Positions 14,096 through 22,312 of a stretch of DNA of 43,281 nucleotides are shown one piece after another (position 1 is the stretch's first letter; each line of letters opens with the position of its first letter). This DNA is from Bradyrhizobium guangdongense (GTDB lineage Bacteria; Pseudomonadota; Alphaproteobacteria; Rhizobiales; Xanthobacteraceae): NCBI RefSeq assembly GCF_006483445.1, contig NZ_PPPT01000148.1, positions 1 through 43,281 on the forward strand, given 5' to 3'. The translations under genes and the position numbers were made by a program. The notes beneath the pieces were generated by a model. The model had not been told where the DNA came from and searched no databases. It was given only the letters and a program-made list of their open reading frames with translations.

Positions 14096-17095
14096 ATGTC
14101 CGACAAGCCGCAGAAGTCCGAAGCCAAAGACTATTCCAAGACGCTGTTCCTGCCCCAGACCGAGTTCCCGATGCGGGCCGGCCTGCCGCAGCGCGAGCCC
14201 GAGATCCTCAAGCGCTGGTACGAGATCGGGCTCTACGAGAAGCTGCGCGAGACTGCGAAGGGCCGCGAAAAATTCGTGCTGCATGACGGCCCGCCCTACG
14301 CCAACGGCAACATCCATATCGGCACGGCGCTGAACAAGATCCTCAAGGATCTCGTCACCAAGAGCCAGCAGATGCTCGGCTTCGATTCCAACTACGTGCC
14401 CGGCTGGGACTGCCACGGCCTGCCGATCGAGTGGAAGGTCGAGGAGGAGAACTATCGCAAGAAGGGCAAGCAAAAGCCCGACTTCCGCGACTCTGCCGCC
14501 ATGGTCGCCTTCCGCCGTGAATGCCGCGCCTATGCCACGCACTGGCTCAACATCCAGCGCGAGGAATTCAAACGTCTCGGCGTGATCGGCGACTGGGCGC
14601 ATCCCTACGCCACCATGACCTATCCGGCGGAAGCCCAGATCGCGCGCGAGCTGATGAAGTTCGCCGCCAACGGCACGCTCTATCGCGGCTCAAAACCCGT
14701 GATGTGGAGCGTGGTCGAGAAGACGGCGCTGGCCGAAGCCGAGGTCGAGTACGAGGACTACACCTCGGACATGGTGTGGGTGAAATTCCCGGTCACTTCG
14801 CCGGCGCATGGCGCGCTGGCTTCCGCAAGCGTCGTGATCTGGACCACCACGCCGTGGACGCTGCCCGGCAACCGCGCGATCTCGTTCTCGCCGAAGATCG
14901 CCTATGGCCTCTACAAGGTCACCGACGCGCCCGCCGACAACTGGGCCAAGACCGGCGACATGCTGATCCTGGCCGATGCGCTTGCGGCAGAGGTGTTCAA
15001 GCAGGCGCGCGTCACCGCCTACGAGAAGGTGCGCGACATCCCCGGCGATACCATGGACGCGATCGAATGCGCCCATCCGCTGAAGGGGCTTGCCGGCGGC
15101 TACGGCTTCACCGTGCCGCTGCTGCCGGGCGACCACGTCACCGACGACACCGGCACCGGCTTCGTACACACCGCGCCCAGCCACGGCCGCGAGGATTTTG
15201 ACGTCTGGACGGCGAGCACACGTGAACTTGACGCGCGCGGCATCAACAGCGCGATCCCCTACACCGTCGACGAGAACGGCGCCTACACCAGCCAGGCGCC
15301 GGGCTTCGAAGGCAAGCGCGTCATCAACGACAAGGGCGAGAAGGGCGACGCCAACGATGCCGTGATCAAGGCGCTTGTCGACGCCGGCAAGCTGCTGGCG
15401 CGCGGCCGCTTGAAGCATCAATACCCGCACTCCTGGCGCTCCAAGAAGCCGGTGATCTTCCGCAACACGCCGCAATGGTTCATCGCGATGGACAAGCCCA
15501 TCGCGGCGGATGGCAAGACCAAGTCCGGCGATACGCTGCGCGCCCGCGCGCTGCATGCGATCTCGGTGACGCAATGGGTGCCGCCGTCGGGCCAGAACCG
15601 CATCAACGGCATGATCGAGGCCCGCCCGGACTGGGTGATCTCGCGCCAGCGCGCCTGGGGCGTGCCGATCGCCGTGTTCGTGCGCGAGAAGGGCGACGGC
15701 TCCGCGGAAATCCTGCAGGACGAGGCCGTCAACAAGCGCATCGGCGAGGCCTTCGAGAAAGAAGGCGCCGACGCCTGGTACATGGAGGGTGCGCGTGAGC
15801 GCTTCCTCGGCTCGCGCGCCAATGAGGATTGGAAGAAGGTCGACGACATCCTCGACGTCTGGTTCGATTCCGGCTCGACCCACGCCTTCGTGCTCGAAGA
15901 CCCCGTGCACTTCCCGGGGCTGACAGGCATCAAGCGCAAGGTCGACGGCGGCAAGGACACCGTCATGTACCTCGAGGGGTCTGACCAGCATCGCGGCTGG
16001 TTCCACTCCTCGCTGCTGGAAAGCTGCGGCACGCGCGGACGTGCGCCCTACGACATCGTGCTGACCCACGGCTTCACCCAGGCCGAGGACGGCCGCAAGA
16101 TGTCGAAGTCGCTCGGCAACACGATCGAGCCGCAGGCCGTCATCAAGGAATCCGGTGCCGACATCCTCCGCCTCTGGGTCGCGTCCTGCGACTACACCGA
16201 CGATCAGCGCATCGGCCCGGAGATCCTGAAGAACACGGTCGAGACCTATCGCAAGCTGCGCAACACCGTGCGCTGGATGCTCGGCACGCTGCATCACTAC
16301 AAGGCTGCCGACGCTGTCGCGCCGGCCGAGATGCCCGAGCTTGAGCGGCTGATGCTGCACGAGCTGTCGATCCGCACTGATGTGATCCGCAAGGCCTATG
16401 AGACCTTCGACTACAAGACCGTGGTCGCGACGCTGGCGGCGTTCCTCAACAGCGAGCTCTCCGCGTTCTATTTCGACATCCGCAAGGACACGCTGTATTG
16501 CGATCCGCCGTCGTCGGTGACGCGCAAGGCGGCGCTGACCACGATCGACATGCTGTGCGATGCCATCCTGAAATGGCTTGCGCCGGTCTTGAGCTTCACC
16601 GCGGAGGAAGGCTGGCGGATGTATCGCCCCGATGCCGAGCCCTCGGTGCATCTCACGCTGTTCCCGGTCGGGCTGGAGCAATTCCGCGACGAGAAGCTCG
16701 CCGCGAAATGGGAGACGATCCGCAACGTCCGCCGCGTCGTTACCGGCGCGCTCGAGCTCGCGCGCGCCGCCAAGACGATCGGCTCGTCGCTCGAGGCGTC
16801 TCCGGTCATCTATGTGGCTGATCGCGCCGTGCTCGGCACGCTGTTCGACGTCGACCTCGCCGAAGTCTGCATCACCTCGAGCTATGAGGTGCGGGAGGGC
16901 AAGGCGCCGGCTGATGCCTTCAAGCTCGACGGCGTCGCTGGCGTTGCCGTCGTCGTCGAGAAGGCGGTCGGCACCAAGTGCGCGCGCTCCTGGAAGATCC
17001 TGCCCACGGTCGGCGAGGACCCTGAATATCCCGACGTCACCCCGCGCGACGCCAAGGCGCTGCGCGAGTGGAAGGCGCTGGGGGTGGGTGTTTAA
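14096..17095 (+). CDS. ileS: Isoleucyl-tRNA synthetase
   Basis: Class Ia aminoacyl-tRNA synthetase that charges tRNA-Ile. The 999-residue product shows the HIGH-type motif as HIGT (residues 74-77, PYANGNIHIGTALNKILKD), the editing domain region (VIWTTTPWTLPGNRAI; DTGTGFVHTAPSHGREDFD), DVWFDSGSTHA, and KMSKS (about residue 668). The usual C-terminal zinc knuckle CxRC is reduced to KCARSWK and the downstream cysteine pair is absent. This zinc-site loss is common in alphaproteobacterial enzymes, as far as I know. The ATG at 14096 is chosen because homology begins there; the frame is open further upstream. lspA follows after 170 bases containing a repeat element. Confidence 0.98.
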   Translation: MSDKPQKSEAKDYSKTLFLPQTEFPMRAGLPQREPEILKRWYEIGLYEKLRETAKGREKFVLHDGPPYANGNIHIGTALNKILKDLVTKSQQMLGFDSNYVPGWDCHGLPIEWKVEEENYRKKGKQKPDFRDSAAMVAFRRECRAYATHWLNIQREEFKRLGVIGDWAHPYATMTYPAEAQIARELMKFAANGTLYRGSKPVMWSVVEKTALAEAEVEYEDYTSDMVWVKFPVTSPAHGALASASVVIWTTTPWTLPGNRAISFSPKIAYGLYKVTDAPADNWAKTGDMLILADALAAEVFKQARVTAYEKVRDIPGDTMDAIECAHPLKGLAGGYGFTVPLLPGDHVTDDTGTGFVHTAPSHGREDFDVWTASTRELDARGINSAIPYTVDENGAYTSQAPGFEGKRVINDKGEKGDANDAVIKALVDAGKLLARGRLKHQYPHSWRSKKPVIFRNTPQWFIAMDKPIAADGKTKSGDTLRARALHAISVTQWVPPSGQNRINGMIEARPDWVISRQRAWGVPIAVFVREKGDGSAEILQDEAVNKRIGEAFEKEGADAWYMEGARERFLGSRANEDWKKVDDILDVWFDSGSTHAFVLEDPVHFPGLTGIKRKVDGGKDTVMYLEGSDQHRGWFHSSLLESCGTRGRAPYDIVLTHGFTQAEDGRKMSKSLGNTIEPQAVIKESGADILRLWVASCDYTDDQRIGPEILKNTVETYRKLRNTVRWMLGTLHHYKAADAVAPAEMPELERLMLHELSIRTDVIRKAYETFDYKTVVATLAAFLNSELSAFYFDIRKDTLYCDPPSSVTRKAALTTIDMLCDAILKWLAPVLSFTAEEGWRMYRPDAEPSVHLTLFPVGLEQFRDEKLAAKWETIRNVRRVVTGALELARAAKTIGSSLEASPVIYVADRAVLGTLFDVDLAEVCITSSYEVREGKAPADAFKLDGVAGVAVVVEKAVGTKCARSWKILPTVGEDPEYPDVTPRDAKALREWKALGVGV

Positions 17096-17101
17096 CTCCG
17101 T

Positions 17102-17250
17102 GTCGTCCTGGCGAAAGCCAGGACCCATTACCCCTACAGTCCAACGCGAACGAAGGTGATGACCCCGAGTCTCTCAAACAATGACCGCCTGGGGTTATCG
17201 CGACGAGCGCATGGCGCTCGCGCGGGGGTCCTGGCCTTCGCCAGGACGAC
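17102..17250. repeat. 149-bp palindrome-ended intergenic element (MITE-like)
   Basis: The left end GTCGTCCTGGCGAAAGCCAG and its continuation pair with the right end, which finishes CTTCGCCAGGACGAC, giving terminal inverted repeats of about 25 bases with few mismatches. Each end also folds on itself (CCTGGC/GCCAGG). The interior is not obviously coding. The element sits between ileS and lspA and stops just before the lspA ribosome site (GGAGG, 17254-17258). Similar elements, opening with GTCGTCC and closing with GGACGAC, recur in Bradyrhizobium genomes. Confidence 0.8.
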
Positions 17251-17265
17251 GGCGGAGGTTGGGGC

Positions 17266-17760
17266 ATGACCCCCGTCCGCGCCGGCATCATCGCGGCCGT
17301 GGTCACGGTCGTTCTCGACCAGGCTTCGAAGCTGTGGCTGCTGAACGTGTTCGACATCGCCCGGAAGGGCGCGGTCAAGGTGACGCCGTTCTTCGACCTG
17401 GTGCTGGCCATGAATACCGGCATCAGCTACGGCCTGCTGCAGACCGACAGCGCGGCCGGTCAGTTCGCGCTGACGGCCGTCAAGGTCGTCGCCGTGGTGG
17501 CGCTGGCGGTCTGGATGGCCCGCTCGCACACAAGGCTCGCCACCGTCGCACTGGGCCTGATCATCGGCGGCGCCATCGGTAACGGGATCGACCGCGTGGC
17601 CTATGGCGCGGTGGTCGATTTCGCCCTGTTTCACGTCAATATCGGTGGAAATACCTATAATTGGTACGTGTTTAACCTCGCCGACGTGGCGATCGTTGTG
17701 GGCGTGGCGGCCCTATTGTATGATTCCTTCCTAGGGGTAACCGCCGCAAAAGCGCCCTGA
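17266..17760 (+). CDS. lspA: Lipoprotein signal peptidase (signal peptidase II)
   Basis: Inner-membrane aspartyl protease that cleaves the signal peptide of prolipoproteins. The 164-residue product has four hydrophobic helices, the conserved NTGISYGLL segment, GNGIDRVAYGAVVDF carrying the first catalytic aspartate region, and WYVFNLADVAIVVG carrying the second (FN-x-AD). The start is ATG 17266, eight bases after GGAGG. Position after ileS is the standard bacterial arrangement; a repeat element has been inserted between the two. Confidence 0.96.
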   Translation: MTPVRAGIIAAVVTVVLDQASKLWLLNVFDIARKGAVKVTPFFDLVLAMNTGISYGLLQTDSAAGQFALTAVKVVAVVALAVWMARSHTRLATVALGLIIGGAIGNGIDRVAYGAVVDFALFHVNIGGNTYNWYVFNLADVAIVVGVAALLYDSFLGVTAAKAP

Positions 17761-17866
17761 TCCCGGCCGATACGGACCGGTCAGTGGAACCTTGCCTGCA
17801 AGGGTTTTAGCCGTGGGTTTTAGCCGTGTCTGGCGCGGCGATCTGCCACAAGGAATGGGTAAAGTG

Positions 17867-18613
17867 ATGCGCAGCTCCGAGACCAGCGGCTCGATGGTTC
17901 GAGGCTCCAAGGGATACTCGAAGACATTCCTGGGTGCCTTGAAGCTCACCGCGGTCGCGCTGGGCGTCGGTCTCGTGATGTCGGCAGGCCCGGTGCGGGC
18001 CGGCGACGACGACGATCAGGACGACATGACCTTCGAAGAGAAGCTGATCGACAATCTGATGTCGGGCCTCGGCGCCAAGAGCATGGAAAAGCCCGGCGTC
18101 GACTATCGCGAACGCTCCCCGCTGGTGGTCCCGCGCAAGCTGGACCTACCGCCGCCGGCCTCCGAGCAGGCCGCCGCCGCGCCGAACTGGCCGAAGGATC
18201 CCGACGAAAGGCGCCGCAAGGAAGCCGCGGCTGCGCGGAAGAAGGCCAACGCCAGCACCAAGGTGCAGGAACCGTGGCAGGCGGCCCAGCCGCTTTCGCC
18301 GAGCGAGCTCGACAAGGGCAGGACCAACACGGCATCCCGCGGGACCCATGATCCGCTCGCACCGGGCGCCGATACCAACAACCCAACGATGAGCCCGACC
18401 CAGCTTGGCTCCAGCGGCAGGCTCTGGGACATCTTCAAGAGCTCGAGCGCGACCGAGCAAAAGACGTTCACGAACGAGCCGCCGCGCCAATCGCTGGTCG
18501 AGCCCCCGGCTGGCTATCAGACCCCGTCGCCGAACTACGCTTACGGCACCGGCCCGGACACGACGAAGAGAACCTATTACGACGTCCAGTCCGGCAAGGA
18601 GAAGACGCAATAG
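17867..18613 (+). CDS. Exported protein of unknown function
   Basis: No recognised domain. The product (about 248 residues) has a positively charged leader and a hydrophobic segment ending in GPVRA before GDDDDQDD, consistent with a Sec signal peptide cleaved after Ala. The mature part is polar and proline/alanine-rich, with an acidic start, a conserved-looking block (MTFEEKLIDNLMSGLG), a lysine-rich KKANASTKVQEPW stretch and a tyrosine-rich end (YAYGTGPDTTKRTYYDVQ). It is probably periplasmic and largely disordered. ATG 17867 is preferred because AAGGA lies 12 bases upstream; ATG 17855 has that sequence directly against it and GTG 17864 is also possible. It lies between lspA and the M16 pair on the same strand. 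Confidence 0.75.
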   Translation: MRSSETSGSMVRGSKGYSKTFLGALKLTAVALGVGLVMSAGPVRAGDDDDQDDMTFEEKLIDNLMSGLGAKSMEKPGVDYRERSPLVVPRKLDLPPPASEQAAAAPNWPKDPDERRRKEAAAARKKANASTKVQEPWQAAQPLSPSELDKGRTNTASRGTHDPLAPGADTNNPTMSPTQLGSSGRLWDIFKSSSATEQKTFTNEPPRQSLVEPPAGYQTPSPNYAYGTGPDTTKRTYYDVQSGKEKTQ

Positions 18614-18812
18614 CGTTCCTCCCCTGTCTCCAGGATTTGGCACGCGCGGAACTGCCGCAATTGTCCGGTGTAGGCCGCAGACGGCAGATGACCTATTTTT
18701 AAGTACCAGTTGATCGCGTTCTCTGCTTCGTGACGCCATGCGTCAACCGCGCGGTATAGGATGCCGTGCCTTCCGCCGCGGACATTCGGGTCCGGGCCTT
18801 CAAAGGATGATG

Positions 18813-20198
18813 ATGTCCTCAAACCGCTCGGCCGCCTGCCTCCTTGCCGCGTTGCTTTCCTGTGTGGTTTCGACCGGCGCCATTGCCCAGACCACGGTCA
18901 CATCGGCACCACCCGCCAGCTTCACCCTCGCGAACGGAATGCAAGTGGTCGTCATACCCGACCACCGCACGCCCGTGGTCACCGAGATGATCTGGTACAA
19001 GGTCGGCTCGGCCGACGAGACCCCCGGCAAGTCGGGCCTCGCCCACTTCCTCGAACATCTGATGTTCAAGGGTACGGCAAAACATCCGGTCGGCGAGTTC
19101 TCCCAGACCGTGCTGCGTGTCGGCGGCAACGAGAACGCCTTCACCTCGGTCGACTACACCGGTTATTTCCAGCGCGTGCCGAAAGAGCAACTCCCGACCA
19201 TGATGGAGTTCGAGGCCGACCGCATGACCGGCCTCGTGCTCAAGGACGAGAACGTGCTGCCCGAGCGCGACGTCGTGCTCGAAGAGTACAACATGCGGGT
19301 CGCCAACAATCCCGACGCGCGCCTGAACGAGCAGATCATGGCCGCGCTCTATCTCAACCATCCCTATGGCCGTCCGGTGATCGGCTGGCACCAGGAGATC
19401 GAGAAGCTCGATCGCGAGGATGCGCTGGCGTTCTACCGCCGCTTCTACGCGCCGAACAACGCGATCCTGATCATCGCCGGCGACGTCGAGCTTGCCGACG
19501 TCCGTCCGCTGGTCGAGAAAAACTTCGGCTCGATCCCGGCACAGCCCGCGATCCCCGCCCGGCGCATTCGTCCGCAGGAGCCTGAGCCGGCCGCGCCGCG
19601 CACGGTGACGCTGGCCGATCCGCGCGTCGAACAGCCGAACGTGCGCCGCTATTATCTGGTGCCTTCGGCCACGACCGCGGCATCGGGCGAAAGCGCAGCC
19701 CTCGACGTGCTCGCGCAATTGATGGGCAGCGGCAGCAACTCCTATCTCTACCGTGCGCTCGTCGTCGACAAGCCGCTCGCGGTCTCCGCCAGCGCCAGCT
19801 ATTCCTCGACCGCGCTCGACCCGACCCAGTTCTCGATCTCGGCCTCGCCCAAGCAGGGCGTCAGCTTCGCCGAGGTCGAGCAGGTGATCGACGGCGTCAT
19901 CGCCGACATCATCCAGAATCCGATCCGCGCCGAGGACCTGGAGCGGGTGAAGACCCAGCTCATCGCGGAAGCGATCTATGCCCAGGACAATCAGGCCGTG
20001 CTGGCGCGCTGGTATGGCGGCGCGCTGACGACGGGGCTTTCCATTGAGGACATCAGGAGCTGGCCCGACCGCATCCGCGCCGTCACCGCCGAGCAGGTGC
20101 GCGCGGCCGCGCAGAAATGGCTGGAGAAGAAGCGCTCGGTGACCGGCTATCTGATCAAGGACACCAGCAGCGCCAAGCGCGAGGAGAAGCGTTCGTGA
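18813..20198 (+). CDS. M16 zinc peptidase, catalytic member of a pair
   Basis: A pitrilysin/M16B-type metallopeptidase with an N-terminal signal peptide (cleavage likely after TGAIA, about residue 25), so periplasmic. The inverted zinc motif HxxEH is intact at His78-Glu81-His82 (AHFLEHLMFKGT), and the downstream glutamate region ERDVVLEEYNMR is present. The N-terminal M16 domain is followed by the C-terminal M16 domain with SGSNSYLYRALV. Three ATG codons in a row (18807, 18810, 18813) follow AAAGG; the third gives the best spacing. The stop overlaps the GTG start of the second M16 gene. M16B subunits work as heterodimers, so the two gene products very likely form one enzyme. Confidence 0.92.
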   Translation: MSSNRSAACLLAALLSCVVSTGAIAQTTVTSAPPASFTLANGMQVVVIPDHRTPVVTEMIWYKVGSADETPGKSGLAHFLEHLMFKGTAKHPVGEFSQTVLRVGGNENAFTSVDYTGYFQRVPKEQLPTMMEFEADRMTGLVLKDENVLPERDVVLEEYNMRVANNPDARLNEQIMAALYLNHPYGRPVIGWHQEIEKLDREDALAFYRRFYAPNNAILIIAGDVELADVRPLVEKNFGSIPAQPAIPARRIRPQEPEPAAPRTVTLADPRVEQPNVRRYYLVPSATTAASGESAALDVLAQLMGSGSNSYLYRALVVDKPLAVSASASYSSTALDPTQFSISASPKQGVSFAEVEQVIDGVIADIIQNPIRAEDLERVKTQLIAEAIYAQDNQAVLARWYGGALTTGLSIEDIRSWPDRIRAVTAEQVRAAAQKWLEKKRSVTGYLIKDTSSAKREEKRS

Positions 20199-21571
20199 CC
20201 TATCCCTTCGTCCGCACGAAGCGCCTCGCGCTGTCCATCGCCACCGGCGCCGTTGTCGCGCTCACCACCATCTCGCCGTCGCAGGCCGCGGCAAAGATCC
20301 AGCACCTGATCTCGCCCGGCGGCATCGAAGCCTGGTTCGTGCAGGATGCGACCGTGCCGCTGATCGCGATGGAATATTCGTTCGGCGGCGGCGCGGCGCA
20401 GGATCCCAAGGACAAGCCCGGCACCGCCAACCTGGTCGCCGACCTGCTCGACGAGGGCTCCGGCGATCTCGATTCCAAGACGTTCCACGAGCGGCTCGAC
20501 CGCCGCGCCATCGAGCTCAGCTTCTCGGCCGCCCGCGACACCTTCCGCGGCAGCCTGCGCATGCTGCGCGACAACAAGGACGAAGCCTTCGACCTGTTGC
20601 GGTCGGCGCTGACCTCGCCGCAGTTCAACACCGTCGATGTCGAGCGCATCCGCTCGCAGGTGATCGCGGGCCTGCGCCGCGACACCACCAACCCGACCTC
20701 GCTCGCGAGCCGCAAATTCCTCGAGATCGCCTATGGCGGCGACCATCCCTATGGCCGTCCGACCAACGGCACGCTGGAGAGCGTGCCCACCATCACGGTG
20801 CCCGACCTCAAGGAGTATGTCCGCCGCGTGCTCGCCAAGGACGGCTTGAAAATCGCCGTCGTCGGCGACGTCGATCCGGCAACGCTCGGCAAGCTGCTCG
20901 ACCAGACCTTTGGCAGCCTGCCCGCCAAGGCGAGCCTCAACGCGGTGCCTGACATCGACGCGGCAAAACCGCCGCAACGCGCCTTCGTGCCGCTCGACGT
21001 GCCGCAGACCGTCATCACCTTCGGCGGCCCCGGCGTGAAGCGCAGCGATCCGACCTTCATGGCGGCCTATGTCGTCAACCACATCCTCGGCGGCGGCGGA
21101 TTGTCGTCGCGGCTTTATCGCGAGGTCCGCGAGAAGCGCGGCCTCGCCTATTCGGTGTTCGAATCACTGCTGTGGATGGAACATTCGGCGCTGTTCATCG
21201 GCAACACCGGCACCCGCGCCGATCGCGCCGGCGAGACCCTCGATGCGGTCGAGAAGGAAGTCCGCCGCATCGCCGAGGAAGGACCGACGCAGAAGGAGCT
21301 CGACGAGGCAAAGTCCTATCTCAAGGGCTCGCAGATGCTGGCGCTCGACACCTCGTCCAAGCTCGCCCAGGCGCTGCTGCAATACCAGCAGGACAAGCTG
21401 CCGATCGACTACATCGAAAAGCGCAACGCCATCGTCGACGCCGTGACGATGGATGATGCCAAGGCCGCCGCCAAGCGGCTGTGGGGCCAGGGCCTGCTCA
21501 CCGTCGTGGTCGGCCGCACCCCGCAGGCCGCGGCGCAGCCGGCCGCAGCGCCCGCGACGAAGTCGAACTGA
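20195..21571 (+). CDS. M16 family protein lacking the zinc motif, non-catalytic partner
   Basis: The second half of the M16 pair, 458 residues, exported by its own signal peptide (hydrophobic segment ending ISPSQAAA). Where the active subunit has HFLEH this one has ANLVADLLDEGS, so it cannot bind zinc in the normal way. It retains the glycine-rich partner-domain motif GGGGLSSRLYREVREKRGLAYSV, which in M16B heterodimers helps substrate binding. The start is GTG at 20195, overlapping the previous stop (GTGA) with GGAG a few bases upstream. Confidence 0.92.
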   Translation: MTYPFVRTKRLALSIATGAVVALTTISPSQAAAKIQHLISPGGIEAWFVQDATVPLIAMEYSFGGGAAQDPKDKPGTANLVADLLDEGSGDLDSKTFHERLDRRAIELSFSAARDTFRGSLRMLRDNKDEAFDLLRSALTSPQFNTVDVERIRSQVIAGLRRDTTNPTSLASRKFLEIAYGGDHPYGRPTNGTLESVPTITVPDLKEYVRRVLAKDGLKIAVVGDVDPATLGKLLDQTFGSLPAKASLNAVPDIDAAKPPQRAFVPLDVPQTVITFGGPGVKRSDPTFMAAYVVNHILGGGGLSSRLYREVREKRGLAYSVFESLLWMEHSALFIGNTGTRADRAGETLDAVEKEVRRIAEEGPTQKELDEAKSYLKGSQMLALDTSSKLAQALLQYQQDKLPIDYIEKRNAIVDAVTMDDAKAAAKRLWGQGLLTVVVGRTPQAAAQPAAAPATKSN

Positions 21572-21681
21572 ACTTCCTATATGCTGTGCGATGGCCGGGT
21601 TCGTCCCGGCCATTTGCGTTTTTGGTGATGCAGCATTACGAAACGTCGATGCCTGCCAGAGGCACGACGAACGGTGATGCC

Positions 21682-22098
21682 ATGCTGCGGATCTCCCGCG
21701 ACCTCGTGATCGACGAAGACGACATCGAGATCGGCTTCGTCCGCGCCTCCGGCCCGGGCGGGCAGAACGTCAACAAGGTCGCCACGTCAGCGCAACTGCG
21801 CTTCGACACGCGCAAGCTGACCTTGCCGGAGGACGCGGCCTTGCGGCTGGCGCGGCTCGCCGGCCAGCGCATGACCAAGGACGGCGTCATCGTGATCCAG
21901 GCGCAGCGCTTTCGCACCCAGGAGCGCAACCGCCAGGACGCCATCGACCGCCTGCTCGAGATCCTCAAGGAGGCCATGGTGCGGCCGATCCCGCGGCGTG
22001 CGACCAAGCCGACCTTCGGCTCGAAACAGCGCCGGCTCGAAGGCAAGAAGCACCGCAGCGACATCAAGGCCAAGCGCGGCCGCAGCTTCGACGACTAG
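21682..22098 (+). CDS. arfB: Alternative ribosome-rescue factor B (peptidyl-tRNA hydrolase)
   Basis: ArfB enters stalled ribosomes that lack a stop codon and hydrolyses the peptidyl-tRNA. The 138-residue product has the release-factor GGQ motif (RASGPGGQNVNKVAT) and a basic C-terminal tail (KQRRLEGKKHRSDIKAKRGR) that occupies the empty mRNA channel. The ATG at 21682 is selected because the family begins at LRISRDLVID; in-frame ATGs at 21628 and 21649 would add unrelated residues. Its TAG stop is formed by the edge of the following repeat element. Confidence 0.95.
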   Translation: MLRISRDLVIDEDDIEIGFVRASGPGGQNVNKVATSAQLRFDTRKLTLPEDAALRLARLAGQRMTKDGVIVIQAQRFRTQERNRQDAIDRLLEILKEAMVRPIPRRATKPTFGSKQRRLEGKKHRSDIKAKRGRSFDD

Positions 22099-22202
22099 AG
22101 CGTTTTCCAGCGAAGTGGATGCCGGTTCGCGTCAAGAAAACGCGTCAAAACAAGAATCTAGAGCTCCGTTCCGATTCCATCGGAACGGATAAAGCTCTAG
22201 AG
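22095..22202. repeat. Rhizobiales CTAGAGC-bounded repeat with strong hairpin
   Basis: The element starts CTAGAGCGTTTTCCAGCG and ends AAAGCTCTAG. Its right half is a long stem: CTAGAGCT (22158-22165) with AGCTCTAG (22193-22200), and inside it CCGTTCCGAT (22166-22175) with ATCGGAACGG (22179-22188) around a three-base loop. The family, with its GAAGTGGAT-CCGGTTCGCG core, is widespread in Rhizobiales. A fragment with the reverse-strand core (AACCGGTATCCACT, 26832-26845) lies between rluB and tadA. The left edge supplies the arfB stop codon and the stem may end its transcript. Confidence 0.85.
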
Positions 22203-22312
22203 GCCAGCGGTTCCGGCGCTGTTTGACATGTGGGCAGCCCGGTCCTGCCCCATGCAATTGCACCCCTGAGGGACTAGATTGGCCCTCGAGAGCCACGCGC
22301 CCTGAGTCCCCC

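Noticed and set aside
14690..17128. 812-codon minus-strand open frame across ileS
   Set aside because: It is a shadow of high-GC codon bias in ileS; composition is His/Arg/Asp-rich without homology.
18577..18822. 81-codon minus-strand frame between the exported protein and the M16 gene
   Set aside because: It overlaps the ends of both neighbours, has no clear ribosome site and no recognised homology; weakly protein-like only in its middle.
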